A DNA stretch of 58,503 nt from Arcobacter sp. (GTDB lineage: Bacteria; Campylobacterota; Campylobacteria; Campylobacterales; Arcobacteraceae), in NCBI GenBank assembly GCA_003252105.1, contig QKDL01000011.1:1-58503 (forward strand), in the 5' to 3' direction. Shown here in pieces: positions 51,353-58,503 of this stretch. The notes beneath the pieces were generated by a model. That model searched no databases, was not told where the DNA came from, and saw only the letters and a program-made list of their open reading frames with translations. The first letter of the stretch is position 1. Every line of letters starts with the position of its first letter. Position numbers and translations under genes: made by a program.

Positions 51353-52246
51353 ATGAAAAATACAGAAAATATTCATGAGTTTTATGAAAGAAACAAATTA
51401 TACTATATTCCAAAAGAATTAGAAAACGATATAGGTCATTTTAATATTTTTAAAAGAACCAATTCAAAAATAAAACCTATCTCTTTTAATCGACGAGATT
51501 ATTTTAAAATTACCCTATTAAAAGGGAGAGTAAAAATTGACTATGCTGATAAAAGTTTTATTAGTGAAAAATATGCATTGATGTTTTCTGATCCTTTAGT
51601 TCCATATAGTTGGGAACCATTAGATGAAAATCAAAGTGGTTGTTTTTGTATCTTTACAGAAAACTTTTTTCATAAATTTGGCTCAATAAGGCAATATCCA
51701 GTATTTCAAACAAATCAAAATAAACTATTTATACTAGATGAAAACTCTTTGGAAGATATAGAACAAATATATTCAAAAATGTTTGAAGAGATAAATTCAG
51801 ACTATATTTATAAATATGATGTTCTAAGAAACCTTTGTTTTGAACTTATCCATTATGCAATGAAGATGCAACCAGCTATAACAACAAATCTAAAAAATGA
51901 AGATAGAGCTACTAAAATTGCAACACTTTTTACAGAACTACTTGAAAGACAGTTTCCTATAGAAACACCTTATCAAAGATTTGAACTACGAAGTGCAAAC
52001 GATTTTGCCAAAAATTTAAATATCCATACAAACCATTTAAATAAAGTTTTAAAAGAGATTACAGGAAAGACTACTTCTGAACTTATATCAAATAGAGTTT
52101 TACAAGAAGCAAAAATATTACTTAAACATACTTCTTGGAATATTTCTGATATTGCCTTTAGTTTAGGTTTTGAAGAACCACCCCATTTTATAAATTTTTT
52201 TAAAAAAAGAGTTGAAATAACTCCTAAAAGATATAGAGATTCATAA
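51353..52246 (+). CDS. AraC-family transcriptional regulator
   Basis: A 297-residue regulator from MKNTENIHEFYER; an in-frame TTG 15 bases upstream overlaps the -10 box. The N-terminal cupin-like sensing part (about 30-130) contains YFKITLLKGRVKIDYADKSF; the C-terminal AraC domain (about 190-297) has NDFAKNLNIHTNHLNKVLKE and ISDIAFSLGFEEPPHFINFF. It probably controls the aldo/keto reductase and Rid genes that follow 94 bases downstream. Confidence 0.9.
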   Translation: MKNTENIHEFYERNKLYYIPKELENDIGHFNIFKRTNSKIKPISFNRRDYFKITLLKGRVKIDYADKSFISEKYALMFSDPLVPYSWEPLDENQSGCFCIFTENFFHKFGSIRQYPVFQTNQNKLFILDENSLEDIEQIYSKMFEEINSDYIYKYDVLRNLCFELIHYAMKMQPAITTNLKNEDRATKIATLFTELLERQFPIETPYQRFELRSANDFAKNLNIHTNHLNKVLKEITGKTTSELISNRVLQEAKILLKHTSWNISDIAFSLGFEEPPHFINFFKKRVEITPKRYRDS

Positions 52247-52340
52247 TTATTTGATTTTTACAATTTTTTGATTGAATCTAGCATCATAGAAATCTGCACT
52301 ATCTGATAATATTTTCTTTAAATTATAAGGAGATATTATC

Positions 52341-53363
52341 ATGAAATACAACAACTTAAGTAATACAGGACTATTAGTATCAGAGATTTGTTTAGGCACA
52401 ATGACCTTTGGTGGAAATAGAGGTGGCTTTTGGGAACATATAGGAAAATCAAATCAAGAAGAGGTAAATAGTATAATTAAAACTGCTTTTGAGAATGGAA
52501 TAAACTTTATAGATACTGCAAATATATATTCATATGGAGAATCTGAACAACTATTAGGGCAAGCTTTAAAAGATTTAAATATCCCAAGAGATGAAGTGGT
52601 TATTGCTACAAAAGTAAGAAGTATGATGAAAGAGAAACCAAACCATTCTGGACTTTCAAGATATCATATATTTAATAGTGTAGATGAAAGTTTAGAAAGA
52701 CTACAAATAAATCACATAGATATTTTATATGTTCATGGTACTGATAGTACAACAGATATGGAAGAGATTATGCGTTCACTTAATGATATAGTTCAAAGTG
52801 GAAAAGTAAGATACTTAGGTGTTTGTAACTGGCCTGCTTGGATGGTTATGAAGGCAAATGGTATTGCATCAAAAAATGGTTGGCATAAATTTGTAGCATT
52901 ACAATACCACTATTCACTCTCAACTAGAGATATAGAAAGGGAACTTATCCCTTTAGCACTTGACCAAAATATATCTATTATGCCTTGGAGTCCATTAAGT
53001 GGTGGTTTTTTAAGTGGGAAATATACTAAAGATAATGAAACTACAGATGCAAGAAGAGTAAATTTTGATTTTCCTCCACTAAATAAAGATAAAAGCTATG
53101 AGATTATTGATGTTTTAAAAGAGATTGCAGATATACATAAAGTATCAGTAGCACAAGTTGCATTGGCATGGGTAAAAATACAAAAAGGAATTACTAGTAC
53201 AATTATAGGAGCTAAAAGAATTGAACAACTAAAAGAGAATATAGAATCAACAAATATTGTATTTTCAAATGAAGAGTTAGAAAGACTAGATGAGATTAGT
53301 TCTTTGAAAAAAGAGTATCCACAGTGGATGGTTGAGAGATTTAAAAATATAGATGGAAAATAA
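52341..53363 (+). CDS. Aldo/keto reductase
   Basis: A 340-residue NADPH-dependent reductase of the YghZ/Kv-beta-like branch. NFIDTANIYSYGESEQLLGQ has the catalytic Asp and Tyr, VVIATKVRS the Lys, and ILYVHGTDS the His; the cofactor site is STIIGAKRIEQLKENI. Substrate unknown; many act on aldehydes. TAAGGAGATATTATC precedes ATG. The Rid gene starts at or just after its stop. Confidence 0.92.
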   Translation: MKYNNLSNTGLLVSEICLGTMTFGGNRGGFWEHIGKSNQEEVNSIIKTAFENGINFIDTANIYSYGESEQLLGQALKDLNIPRDEVVIATKVRSMMKEKPNHSGLSRYHIFNSVDESLERLQINHIDILYVHGTDSTTDMEEIMRSLNDIVQSGKVRYLGVCNWPAWMVMKANGIASKNGWHKFVALQYHYSLSTRDIERELIPLALDQNISIMPWSPLSGGFLSGKYTKDNETTDARRVNFDFPPLNKDKSYEIIDVLKEIADIHKVSVAQVALAWVKIQKGITSTIIGAKRIEQLKENIESTNIVFSNEELERLDEISSLKKEYPQWMVERFKNIDGK

Positions 53364-53364
53364 G

Positions 53365-53739
53365 ATGAAACCTATACGAAAAAACTATAATATTTTAGAT
53401 AAACCAGTTGGTCCTTATGTACATGCGGTAAAACACAATAACTTGTTATATTTATCAGGTTTAAGTGCTTTTGGTTCTAAAACTCAATCAAAAAGTATAG
53501 AGTTCCAAACAAAAGAGATTTTTAATCAAATAGAAAAAATTGCAAAAGCAGAAAATAGTAGTTTACAAAATATTATAAAAGTTACTATCTTTGTAACTAA
53601 CTTTGAAAACATAAGTGAATTAAGAACAACACTTTTTGAAATCTATAAAGAAGATTTACCAGCTAGTTCTTTAGTAAAGATTGAGAGTCTATTTCATCCT
53701 GACTTAAAAATAGAGATTGAAGCTATAATCGCAATTTAA
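53365..53739 (+). CDS. Rid-family (YjgF/YER057c/UK114) protein without the RidA arginine
   Basis: A 124-residue protein starting MKPIRKNYNILDKPVGPYVH; an ATG 12 bases earlier is also possible. LYLSGLSAFG, TKEIFNQIEKIAKAENS and the C-terminal IESLFHPDLKIEIEAIIAI are family blocks. RidA deaminases use an arginine in a P-A-R-S motif; here it is LPASSLVKIES, so the imine deaminase function of RidA is doubtful and it belongs to another Rid subgroup. It is coupled to the aldo/keto reductase gene. Confidence 0.88.
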   Translation: MKPIRKNYNILDKPVGPYVHAVKHNNLLYLSGLSAFGSKTQSKSIEFQTKEIFNQIEKIAKAENSSLQNIIKVTIFVTNFENISELRTTLFEIYKEDLPASSLVKIESLFHPDLKIEIEAIIAI

Positions 53740-53742
53740 TTT

Positions 53743-53770
53743 TATGGCTATCTTTTAAAAGATAGCCATA
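53743..53770. terminator. Perfect 28-base palindrome, bidirectional terminator
   Basis: TATGGCTATCTTTT directly followed by its complement AAAAGATAGCCATA lies between the convergent Rid and GNAT genes. Confidence 0.8.
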
Positions 53771-54331
53771 TTAGAGTGATTTTGAAGTATCATAAACCAA
53801 TTCATAATAGTTATTATTGTTATATTCAAACTCTTTTATAACTTCAAGTCCTAACTTCTTAGTATGTGCTTCAAATGACCTTGGATTTATTTTATTAATA
53901 AATGTAACTAATATAGGATATTTTTTTGCCATCTCTTTTCTTGCAAAATCAAATATCAATTCTAAAACTCCACTACCTCTTACACTTTTATCTACACATA
54001 CAGGGCCATATTGATATGAATTATTCACACTTAAAGTTTGCCCTAAATACTCAAGTTTTGGCAACTCTTTTATCATATATGCAAACATAGGCCAAGCTGA
54101 CCAATATGCCCAAGATGCAGCCATGACATAAGCAACTATCTTTTCATCTTTTTTTGCTATAAAAAGCCCTTGTTCCCCTTTTATAAGTAAAGATAACTGC
54201 TCTTTGGTAAAGGCAGTTGTGATAAACCCATCTTTTTTATCCTCTTCACTTATGGTATCTACTTGATATCTGCTATGTAGTTCTAAAATCTCTTCAATAT
54301 CTTGAACAGTAGCTATTTTTAACTCAAACAA
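53771..54331 (-). CDS. GNAT-family N-acetyltransferase
   Basis: A 186-residue acetyltransferase. The acetyl-CoA site is seen in GPVCVDKSVRGSGVLELIFD (V-x-x-x-x-R-G-x-G variant), with IVAYVMAASWAYWSAWPMFA before it and NPRSFEAHTKKLGLEVIKEF after. Substrate unknown. A 74-base gap separates it from the upstream membrane-protein gene on the same strand. Confidence 0.85.
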   Translation of the reverse strand: MFELKIATVQDIEEILELHSRYQVDTISEEDKKDGFITTAFTKEQLSLLIKGEQGLFIAKKDEKIVAYVMAASWAYWSAWPMFAYMIKELPKLEYLGQTLSVNNSYQYGPVCVDKSVRGSGVLELIFDFARKEMAKKYPILVTFINKINPRSFEAHTKKLGLEVIKEFEYNNNNYYELVYDTSKSL

Positions 54332-54405
54332 AACTATCCTTTATAAAAATCTAATAAAATCTTAACAAAAAACAAACTTCTAAGACAATCCAAATATTGC
54401 TAAAG

Positions 54406-55227
54406 TTATCTACTTAAGTTGAAAATACCCCTTACCAAGTGATAAAGGGCAAATAAAAATACAAGGGGCAAAAGAATAGTTTGAAATACAAAGGCTATAA
54501 TCAAATCTATAATAAACTCACTAGAGTTATCAACAGCTTTTCTGTATTCTTCTATTTTTTTGTTGTAATATTCTGAATCAAATTTTTCAGCAATTTTACT
54601 CAACAATGAACTTTCTTGTTTTTGTTTTATAGTATCTACAGTTACTTGATTTACTTCCTCTTTTACTTTTACTATATTTTCATTTAACTTTTCTATATTG
54701 TAATCTTGTTTTACAAAACTATTATATGTAAACTCATTTACCACACCTATTAAAGGTACAGCAAATCTTAAAAAAACAAGTATCACTGTAAACTTGAAAA
54801 ATAGTGTTCTAAATCTTTCATCTTTTGAAAACCTATAAAAAAGCCAAATATTAAAAAATATTAAACAAAATAGTAAAGTATAGTTATATATATCATTGGT
54901 TACAAAATTCATCATAATTTTTTGTATCCCAAGAGAGGTCATACTTGCTAACATCACCAAAGAAAACTGTTCAACCAAATCATTTATTGGATCCAACACT
55001 TCACCAATAGCAACAGTAAGAAAAGGTAAATCAAGCTCAGTTCCCTGAGCTAAAGAGATAACAGCATTTAAAGCTTTTGCACTACCAAATACAATTACAG
55101 CTTGAGTAAAACTATTATCAACTAACTCTTTACCCTTTAAGTCCAAGCTATAACTAAAAGCAAAAAAGATGATTAGACAAGATAGTAGTGAGATTAGGAT
55201 TTTATTCCAATATTCTTTTATCATCAT
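54406..55227 (-). CDS. Hypothetical membrane protein
   Basis: A 273-residue protein with an N-terminal helix (ILISLLSCLIIFFAFSYSL), two or three central helices (NYTLLFCLIFFNIWLFYRF, FTVILVFLRFAVPLIGVV), a charged periplasmic or cytoplasmic coiled segment (about 175-235) and a C-terminal helix (FVFQTILLPLVFLFALYHLV). I do not recognise the family. The ATG overlaps the upstream stop as TGATG, so it is coupled to the paralogue gene 55227-55853. Confidence 0.7.
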   Translation of the reverse strand: MMIKEYWNKILISLLSCLIIFFAFSYSLDLKGKELVDNSFTQAVIVFGSAKALNAVISLAQGTELDLPFLTVAIGEVLDPINDLVEQFSLVMLASMTSLGIQKIMMNFVTNDIYNYTLLFCLIFFNIWLFYRFSKDERFRTLFFKFTVILVFLRFAVPLIGVVNEFTYNSFVKQDYNIEKLNENIVKVKEEVNQVTVDTIKQKQESSLLSKIAEKFDSEYYNKKIEEYRKAVDNSSEFIIDLIIAFVFQTILLPLVFLFALYHLVRGIFNLSR

Positions 55228-55853
55228 CAATTTTCTTCTTCCATACTCATCATTAAAAATCCTGTAAAACCAGCATTGTCTTGGGTGATTCTTTTATCAA
55301 CATTTGATTTCATCTCATTTAATATCTTTTTATACTCCAAATAAAACTCATAACTTGGTTTTGGTTTATATACTATATTTTCCAACTCAAAATGTTTTAT
55401 TATATTTTTCGTAGTTGTTGGTTTGATAAAAAACTCTTCTTGCCTTGCAAAATAATAAGGAATCAAAGATACTATAGACCATTTAGCTAGTTTAAATAAA
55501 GCCAAAATCTCAACCATACTTTCAAAACCATCTTTTTTATCCTCATAAAGTAAATCGTATAAAGCGATACTAAACATATCTTTTTGGTCTATACTCATAT
55601 TTTTTATCATATCTCTTACTTTTGGTTTTTCAAAAAGTGAGATTAAAGATGATTTTGAAACAATTTTTGTAAAATTGTCACAAATTAGTTGTGGCATTGC
55701 AAAATTATCTTTAGAAAATAGTTCTTGAACTTCATTTCCTATTTTAGCTGTATTGTGTCTTTTTATTATAACTTGTAAAGCTTCATCCTCAAACCCTTTT
55801 GGATAAAGTTCAAAAAAATAGTTTTCGGCATCTTTTAGTTTATTTAGATTCAT
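55227..55853 (-). CDS. Unknown helical protein, paralogue of the 47910-48548 gene
   Basis: A 208-residue soluble helical protein aligning without gaps to the product of 47910-48548. Shared blocks are QKDMFSIALYDLLYEDKK, IKPTTTKNI and YKPKPSYEFYLEYKK. The C terminus differs (GFTGFLMMSMEEEN). It is translated together with the membrane protein, unlike its paralogue, which sits with a DUF1330 gene. Function unknown. Confidence 0.7.
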   Translation of the reverse strand: MNLNKLKDAENYFFELYPKGFEDEALQVIIKRHNTAKIGNEVQELFSKDNFAMPQLICDNFTKIVSKSSLISLFEKPKVRDMIKNMSIDQKDMFSIALYDLLYEDKKDGFESMVEILALFKLAKWSIVSLIPYYFARQEEFFIKPTTTKNIIKHFELENIVYKPKPSYEFYLEYKKILNEMKSNVDKRITQDNAGFTGFLMMSMEEEN

Positions 55854-55863
55854 TTTTTGCCTT

Positions 55864-56466
55864 TTATTTATAAAATTTGTTTATCATCTCAATAGTTTTC
55901 TTATCTAATTTACTATTTCTTTTCTGGAGTTTATCTATAATACTCTCTTTTTTATCCTCTAAAAGATTTTGACCTACTTTTACTTTACAACTAATAGTTT
56001 GTATATCAAGTTCAAACACGGCTGTATTTTCCAACATCTTTTTATACATAGGTTTATCAAAAGTAATTGTTTCGTAGCCACCTTCACTTTGAAGCTTTTC
56101 CATAAGTTTGTTCAGAACTGTAGCTTTTTTATTTGGATTGTCTATTGCCTTAATATTGCCTTCACATATAACAGAAGCAAAAAATTGAGTTGCAGGACAA
56201 GCTGCCATAGTATCACTAAAATATGATGGAATTAGAGAAAAAGGATTCACTACTAAAAAAGATGCAAATGGATTTTCCATTATAGATTCTACCTTTCTTC
56301 CCTCTTTTGCACCATGAATATATATTTTATCTTCATAATATACAAAGTTTACAGCCACTCCATAAGGTTTACCTTTTGATATTAAACTCAATGTACCAGA
56401 TTCACACTCATCTAATATCTCTTTTATAATCTCTTTATCTTCTATGTTAAATTCATTTCTTCTCAT
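55864..56466 (-). CDS. Pyridoxamine 5'-phosphate oxidase-family flavoprotein (NimA-like)
   Basis: A 200-residue split-barrel protein: IKEILDECESGTLSLISKGK, YGVAVNFVYYEDKIYIHGAK and EGRKVESIMENPFASFLVVN are typical of the NimA/5-nitroimidazole-type group, with the family cysteine in a MAACPATQF segment. It probably binds FMN or haem. It begins 0 bases after the transglutaminase-GNAT stop and lies 10 bases before the paralogue gene, in a minus-strand operon. Confidence 0.85.
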   Translation of the reverse strand: MRRNEFNIEDKEIIKEILDECESGTLSLISKGKPYGVAVNFVYYEDKIYIHGAKEGRKVESIMENPFASFLVVNPFSLIPSYFSDTMAACPATQFFASVICEGNIKAIDNPNKKATVLNKLMEKLQSEGGYETITFDKPMYKKMLENTAVFELDIQTISCKVKVGQNLLEDKKESIIDKLQKRNSKLDKKTIEMINKFYK

Positions 56467-57504
56467 TTATTTACTTTCATATACCATTGGTTGATAATCT
56501 AAACCTTGATAGTTTTCTTGTTTTCCACTCTCTTTAAAACCTAAAGCTTTGTAAACTGCTATTGAATATAAAGAGGCATTTACTTTCATATTTGTTGTAT
56601 TCATATTTGTTTTAACACATTCGAAAAGTTTTTTAGCTATCCCTCTTTTATGAAAATTTTTATCAACAAAAAGATGATAAAGATGATTTTTCTCTTTTAT
56701 AGCTATAAACCCTACTATTTTTTTATCAATAGTATAAATATAGTGTTCATAATTTTTATCTTTGAGTCTTTTTTCAAAACTATCTTTACTTATATCTTCC
56801 TCAAACCATGAAGGAGTTTGTTCAAAAATATACAACAATAAACTTGACACTAAACAATTTAACTCTTGTGCATCTTCTAATTTTGCTCTTCTTATAAATT
56901 CATTGGTCAAAGGAAAGTTTTTTGACATTTGTTTATAGTTTTCAAAAGATTGTAAACTATTTATTACAATATCTAAGGGTTTATCATAAATTTGTGCTAA
57001 ATCATATTCATTTTTTTCTAATTTAAATGCCAATTTTTCTATAGGTGGAGTAAATTGTGCATCAACTCCTTGTTTATTTCCTCTTGGATCAATACGATAC
57101 CAACCATATTTTTTTAGATATACAGCATTTAAACCATGTAAACAATACTTATCATTTTCATATTCACCACAACTTAAATGCTGATAACAAAATCCAGCTG
57201 GAATATTATTTGCTCTTAAAAGTGCTGAAAGAAGATGAGATTTTGCATAACACCAACCTGTCTTATGTTTTAAAACATCACTTGCTTTGCATGTGGTGAT
57301 TTCTGCTTTTATATCACCACTATGAGGTATGTTATCTCTTACATATTCAAAACAATTTTTAGCTATCTGTTCATCACTATTACAGTTTTTTGATAAACTT
57401 AATGCTAAATCTTGTATCTCTTTATTTTCAATATCAATTACTTCAGTATTTTTCAAATAGTTTTTTAGATTATCTTTTATATTTATTAAATCACTTGAAG
57501 CCAA
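56467..57504 (-). CDS. Transglutaminase-like protease fused to a GNAT acetyltransferase
   Basis: A 345-residue fusion. Residues about 35-145 are a transglutaminase-like domain with catalytic C85 (KTGWCYAKSH), H123 (YCLHGLNAVY) and D139 (GWYRIDPRGNKQ), all in the right order. Residues about 205-345 are a GNAT domain with HLYHLFVDKNFHKRGIAKKL as the acetyl-CoA motif. Such domain pairing is uncommon; a single ATG and continuous frame argue against a fused misassembly. The substrate could be a peptide or amide that is both cleaved and acetylated. Confidence 0.85.
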   Translation of the reverse strand: MASSDLINIKDNLKNYLKNTEVIDIENKEIQDLALSLSKNCNSDEQIAKNCFEYVRDNIPHSGDIKAEITTCKASDVLKHKTGWCYAKSHLLSALLRANNIPAGFCYQHLSCGEYENDKYCLHGLNAVYLKKYGWYRIDPRGNKQGVDAQFTPPIEKLAFKLEKNEYDLAQIYDKPLDIVINSLQSFENYKQMSKNFPLTNEFIRRAKLEDAQELNCLVSSLLLYIFEQTPSWFEEDISKDSFEKRLKDKNYEHYIYTIDKKIVGFIAIKEKNHLYHLFVDKNFHKRGIAKKLFECVKTNMNTTNMKVNASLYSIAVYKALGFKESGKQENYQGLDYQPMVYESK

Positions 57505-57515
57505 AACTAATACCT

Positions 57516-58277
57516 TTATTTGTTTGAAAAACTATTAAAAAACTGCTTTGCTGTTCTTGCACTTTTAGTTGCTCTACTTTGAGCAAACATAAGTGCATAT
57601 TTATATAATTCATCTTTATTACCTTGGTAATCTTTAAAATAAAAATCAACTAATTTTAAATAATCTTGTTGATTTCCATGGGAAAAAGACAACCATAAAC
57701 CAAATCTATCACTTAAAGAGATTTTTTCCTCTACACTATCACCATAATGTATCTCTCCATCATTACCTACTTTGGTTCCTTCATTTTCACTGTGATATTC
57801 TGAGACTAGATGCCTTCTATTTGAAGTAGCATAAATTTTTACATTTTTAGGTGTAGCTTCTATAGAACCTTCTAAGATTCTTTTTAAGCCCTTATAACCT
57901 CTTTCTCCCTCTTCAAAAGACAAGTCATCACAAAAAATTATAAACTTATATGATAAATCTCTTATTTTATCTATGATTTCTATTAAATCATCTAAATCTT
58001 CCCTATCAATCTCTATGAGTCTTAATTTTTGAGATTTATATTCATTTAAAACAGCTTTTATAAGAGAAGATTTTCCAGTACCCCTTGCACCCCAAAGTAA
58101 AACATTGTTTGAAGGTAAACCATCAATAAACCTTTGAGTATTTTTCATAATCTCTTTTTTTTGATATTCTATACCTAATAAATCATCAAAAAATACTTCA
58201 TCAAGAAACTTAACAGGTTTTAAATACTCATTTTTAGCTCTATAAATAGCTGCATAAGTCTGACTCCAATCCACCAT
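57516..58277 (-). CDS. DUF815 AAA-type ATPase
   Basis: A 253-residue ATPase. Walker A is LLWGARGTGKSSLIKA (about 58-73), Walker B FIIFCDDLSFEEGERGYKGL, and the sensor-1 block KIYATSNRRHLVSEYHSENE is the DUF815 signature. LSLSDRFGLWLSFSHGNQQD is the arginine-finger region. The role is unknown; family members act like AAA loaders. Upstream AAAGGAGAGTTT gives a strong ribosome site. It heads the minus-strand run down to about 54406. Confidence 0.92.
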   Translation of the reverse strand: MVDWSQTYAAIYRAKNEYLKPVKFLDEVFFDDLLGIEYQKKEIMKNTQRFIDGLPSNNVLLWGARGTGKSSLIKAVLNEYKSQKLRLIEIDREDLDDLIEIIDKIRDLSYKFIIFCDDLSFEEGERGYKGLKRILEGSIEATPKNVKIYATSNRRHLVSEYHSENEGTKVGNDGEIHYGDSVEEKISLSDRFGLWLSFSHGNQQDYLKLVDFYFKDYQGNKDELYKYALMFAQSRATKSARTAKQFFNSFSNK

Positions 58278-58403
58278 AAACTCTCCTTTAAATTAAAAAA
58301 TAGTTTTTAAATTAGACTAATATGTATTAATAAAATGTAGGTTACTATAACTTAGTTTATTCATAATAATTATTATATAATAACTAAATAAAAATACAAT
58401 ATA

Positions 58404-58503
58404 TTATTGTTTTATAATGTAATTCATTGTCTTTAAAATTTCTTTTTTTGATACAACAATTTTATTATTTGAAATATTATAAATAAGTTTTTTAATATGC
58501 TCT
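58404..58503 (-). CDS. Probable 3' end of a gene cut by the window edge
   Basis: On the minus strand the last 33 codons read without stop (EHIKKLIYNISNNKIVVSKK...) to TAA at 58404, a basic helical C terminus with normal codon use. The start lies outside the window. The 126 bases between it and the DUF815 gene are A/T-rich with no clear feature. Confidence 0.4.
   Translation of the reverse strand, partial: EHIKKLIYNISNNKIVVSKKEILKTMNYIIKQ

Noticed and set aside
1-58503. CRISPR arrays, tRNA, rRNA or insertion sequences
   Set aside because: No regularly spaced repeats, no cloverleaf or rRNA-like GC-rich segments and no transposase reading frames were seen.

Overview
The window is very AT-rich, densely coding and typical of a free-living Campylobacterota genome, most likely the Arcobacter group (Arcobacteraceae). 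That placement rests on gene content and codon style (ThiI with a rhodanese tail, the DNA-modification radical SAM pair, many AEC, EamA and HxlR/TetR/AraC accessory genes, short AAGGAG-type ribosome sites), not on any database match. No rRNA, tRNA, CRISPR array, transposase or prophage gene was seen. No stretch of 300 bases or more lacks a gene; the largest gaps are 28757-29029 and 58278-58503.

Layout. 1-9.6 kb: cofactor and RNA/DNA metabolism. It holds a broken thiD, a CbiX-like chelatase, a phasin-like helical protein, pdxH, a UbiB-family kinase, a tiny lipoprotein, the radical SAM/DUF4130-type pair, an HD-GYP signalling protein with a degenerate receiver domain, and thiI. 9.7-14 kb: transporters (MFS, AEC) and two divergent unknown proteins sharing a C-terminal motif. 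14-20 kb: a detoxification island of five minus-strand genes (EamA transporter, MdaB quinone reductase, YqhD-type alcohol dehydrogenase, nitroreductase, old yellow enzyme) divergent from an HxlR regulator and an AEC carrier. 20-31 kb: a DsbC-like protein, aldo/keto reductase, DUF234 ATPase, YitT protein, aminotransferase, an AraC-GyrI regulator, a HipBA-type toxin-antitoxin pair and a nucleoside hydrolase. 31-37.4 kb: an RND/MMPL exporter operon (LolA-like, outer-membrane barrel, MMPL) divergent from a TetR repressor with two operators, then a DUF2703/ECF-sigma pair.

37.6-45.7 kb is the most interesting region. Three tightly packed genes encode a TusA-like/ferritin-like diiron protein, an acyl-CoA-dehydrogenase-fold flavoprotein lacking both usual catalytic glutamates, and a periplasmic-binding-protein fold without a signal peptide. 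A consensus promoter, an Rrf2 regulator and a complete sulfate/thiosulfate ABC transporter (sbp-cysT-cysW-cysA) follow. Tiny Met/Cys-rich open frames (MMCHMCNKR and a 24-residue relative) precede sbp and cysT, and a shared box TTCACNNATTTAGT precedes rrf2, the first tiny frame and sbp. I infer a sulfur-acquisition module with an intracellular oxidative desulfurisation step, by analogy of folds with DszC and DszB.

45.7-58.5 kb: a TetR/HPP/FMN-binding group with matching operators, a pair of paralogous unknown proteins 7 kb apart, DoxX, EamA, Crp/Fnr and AraC regulators, an aldo/keto reductase with a Rid protein, and a minus-strand run ending in a transglutaminase-GNAT fusion and a DUF815 ATPase.

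Two non-coding observations stand out. First, a leader with three matching hairpins ending in a GTCCC/GGGAC hairpin at the ribosome site precedes both the old yellow enzyme gene and the aminotransferase gene 10 kb away. Second, several genes, mostly regulators, have a TATAAT-like box ending exactly six bases before the ATG and no ribosome site, which suggests leaderless transcripts.
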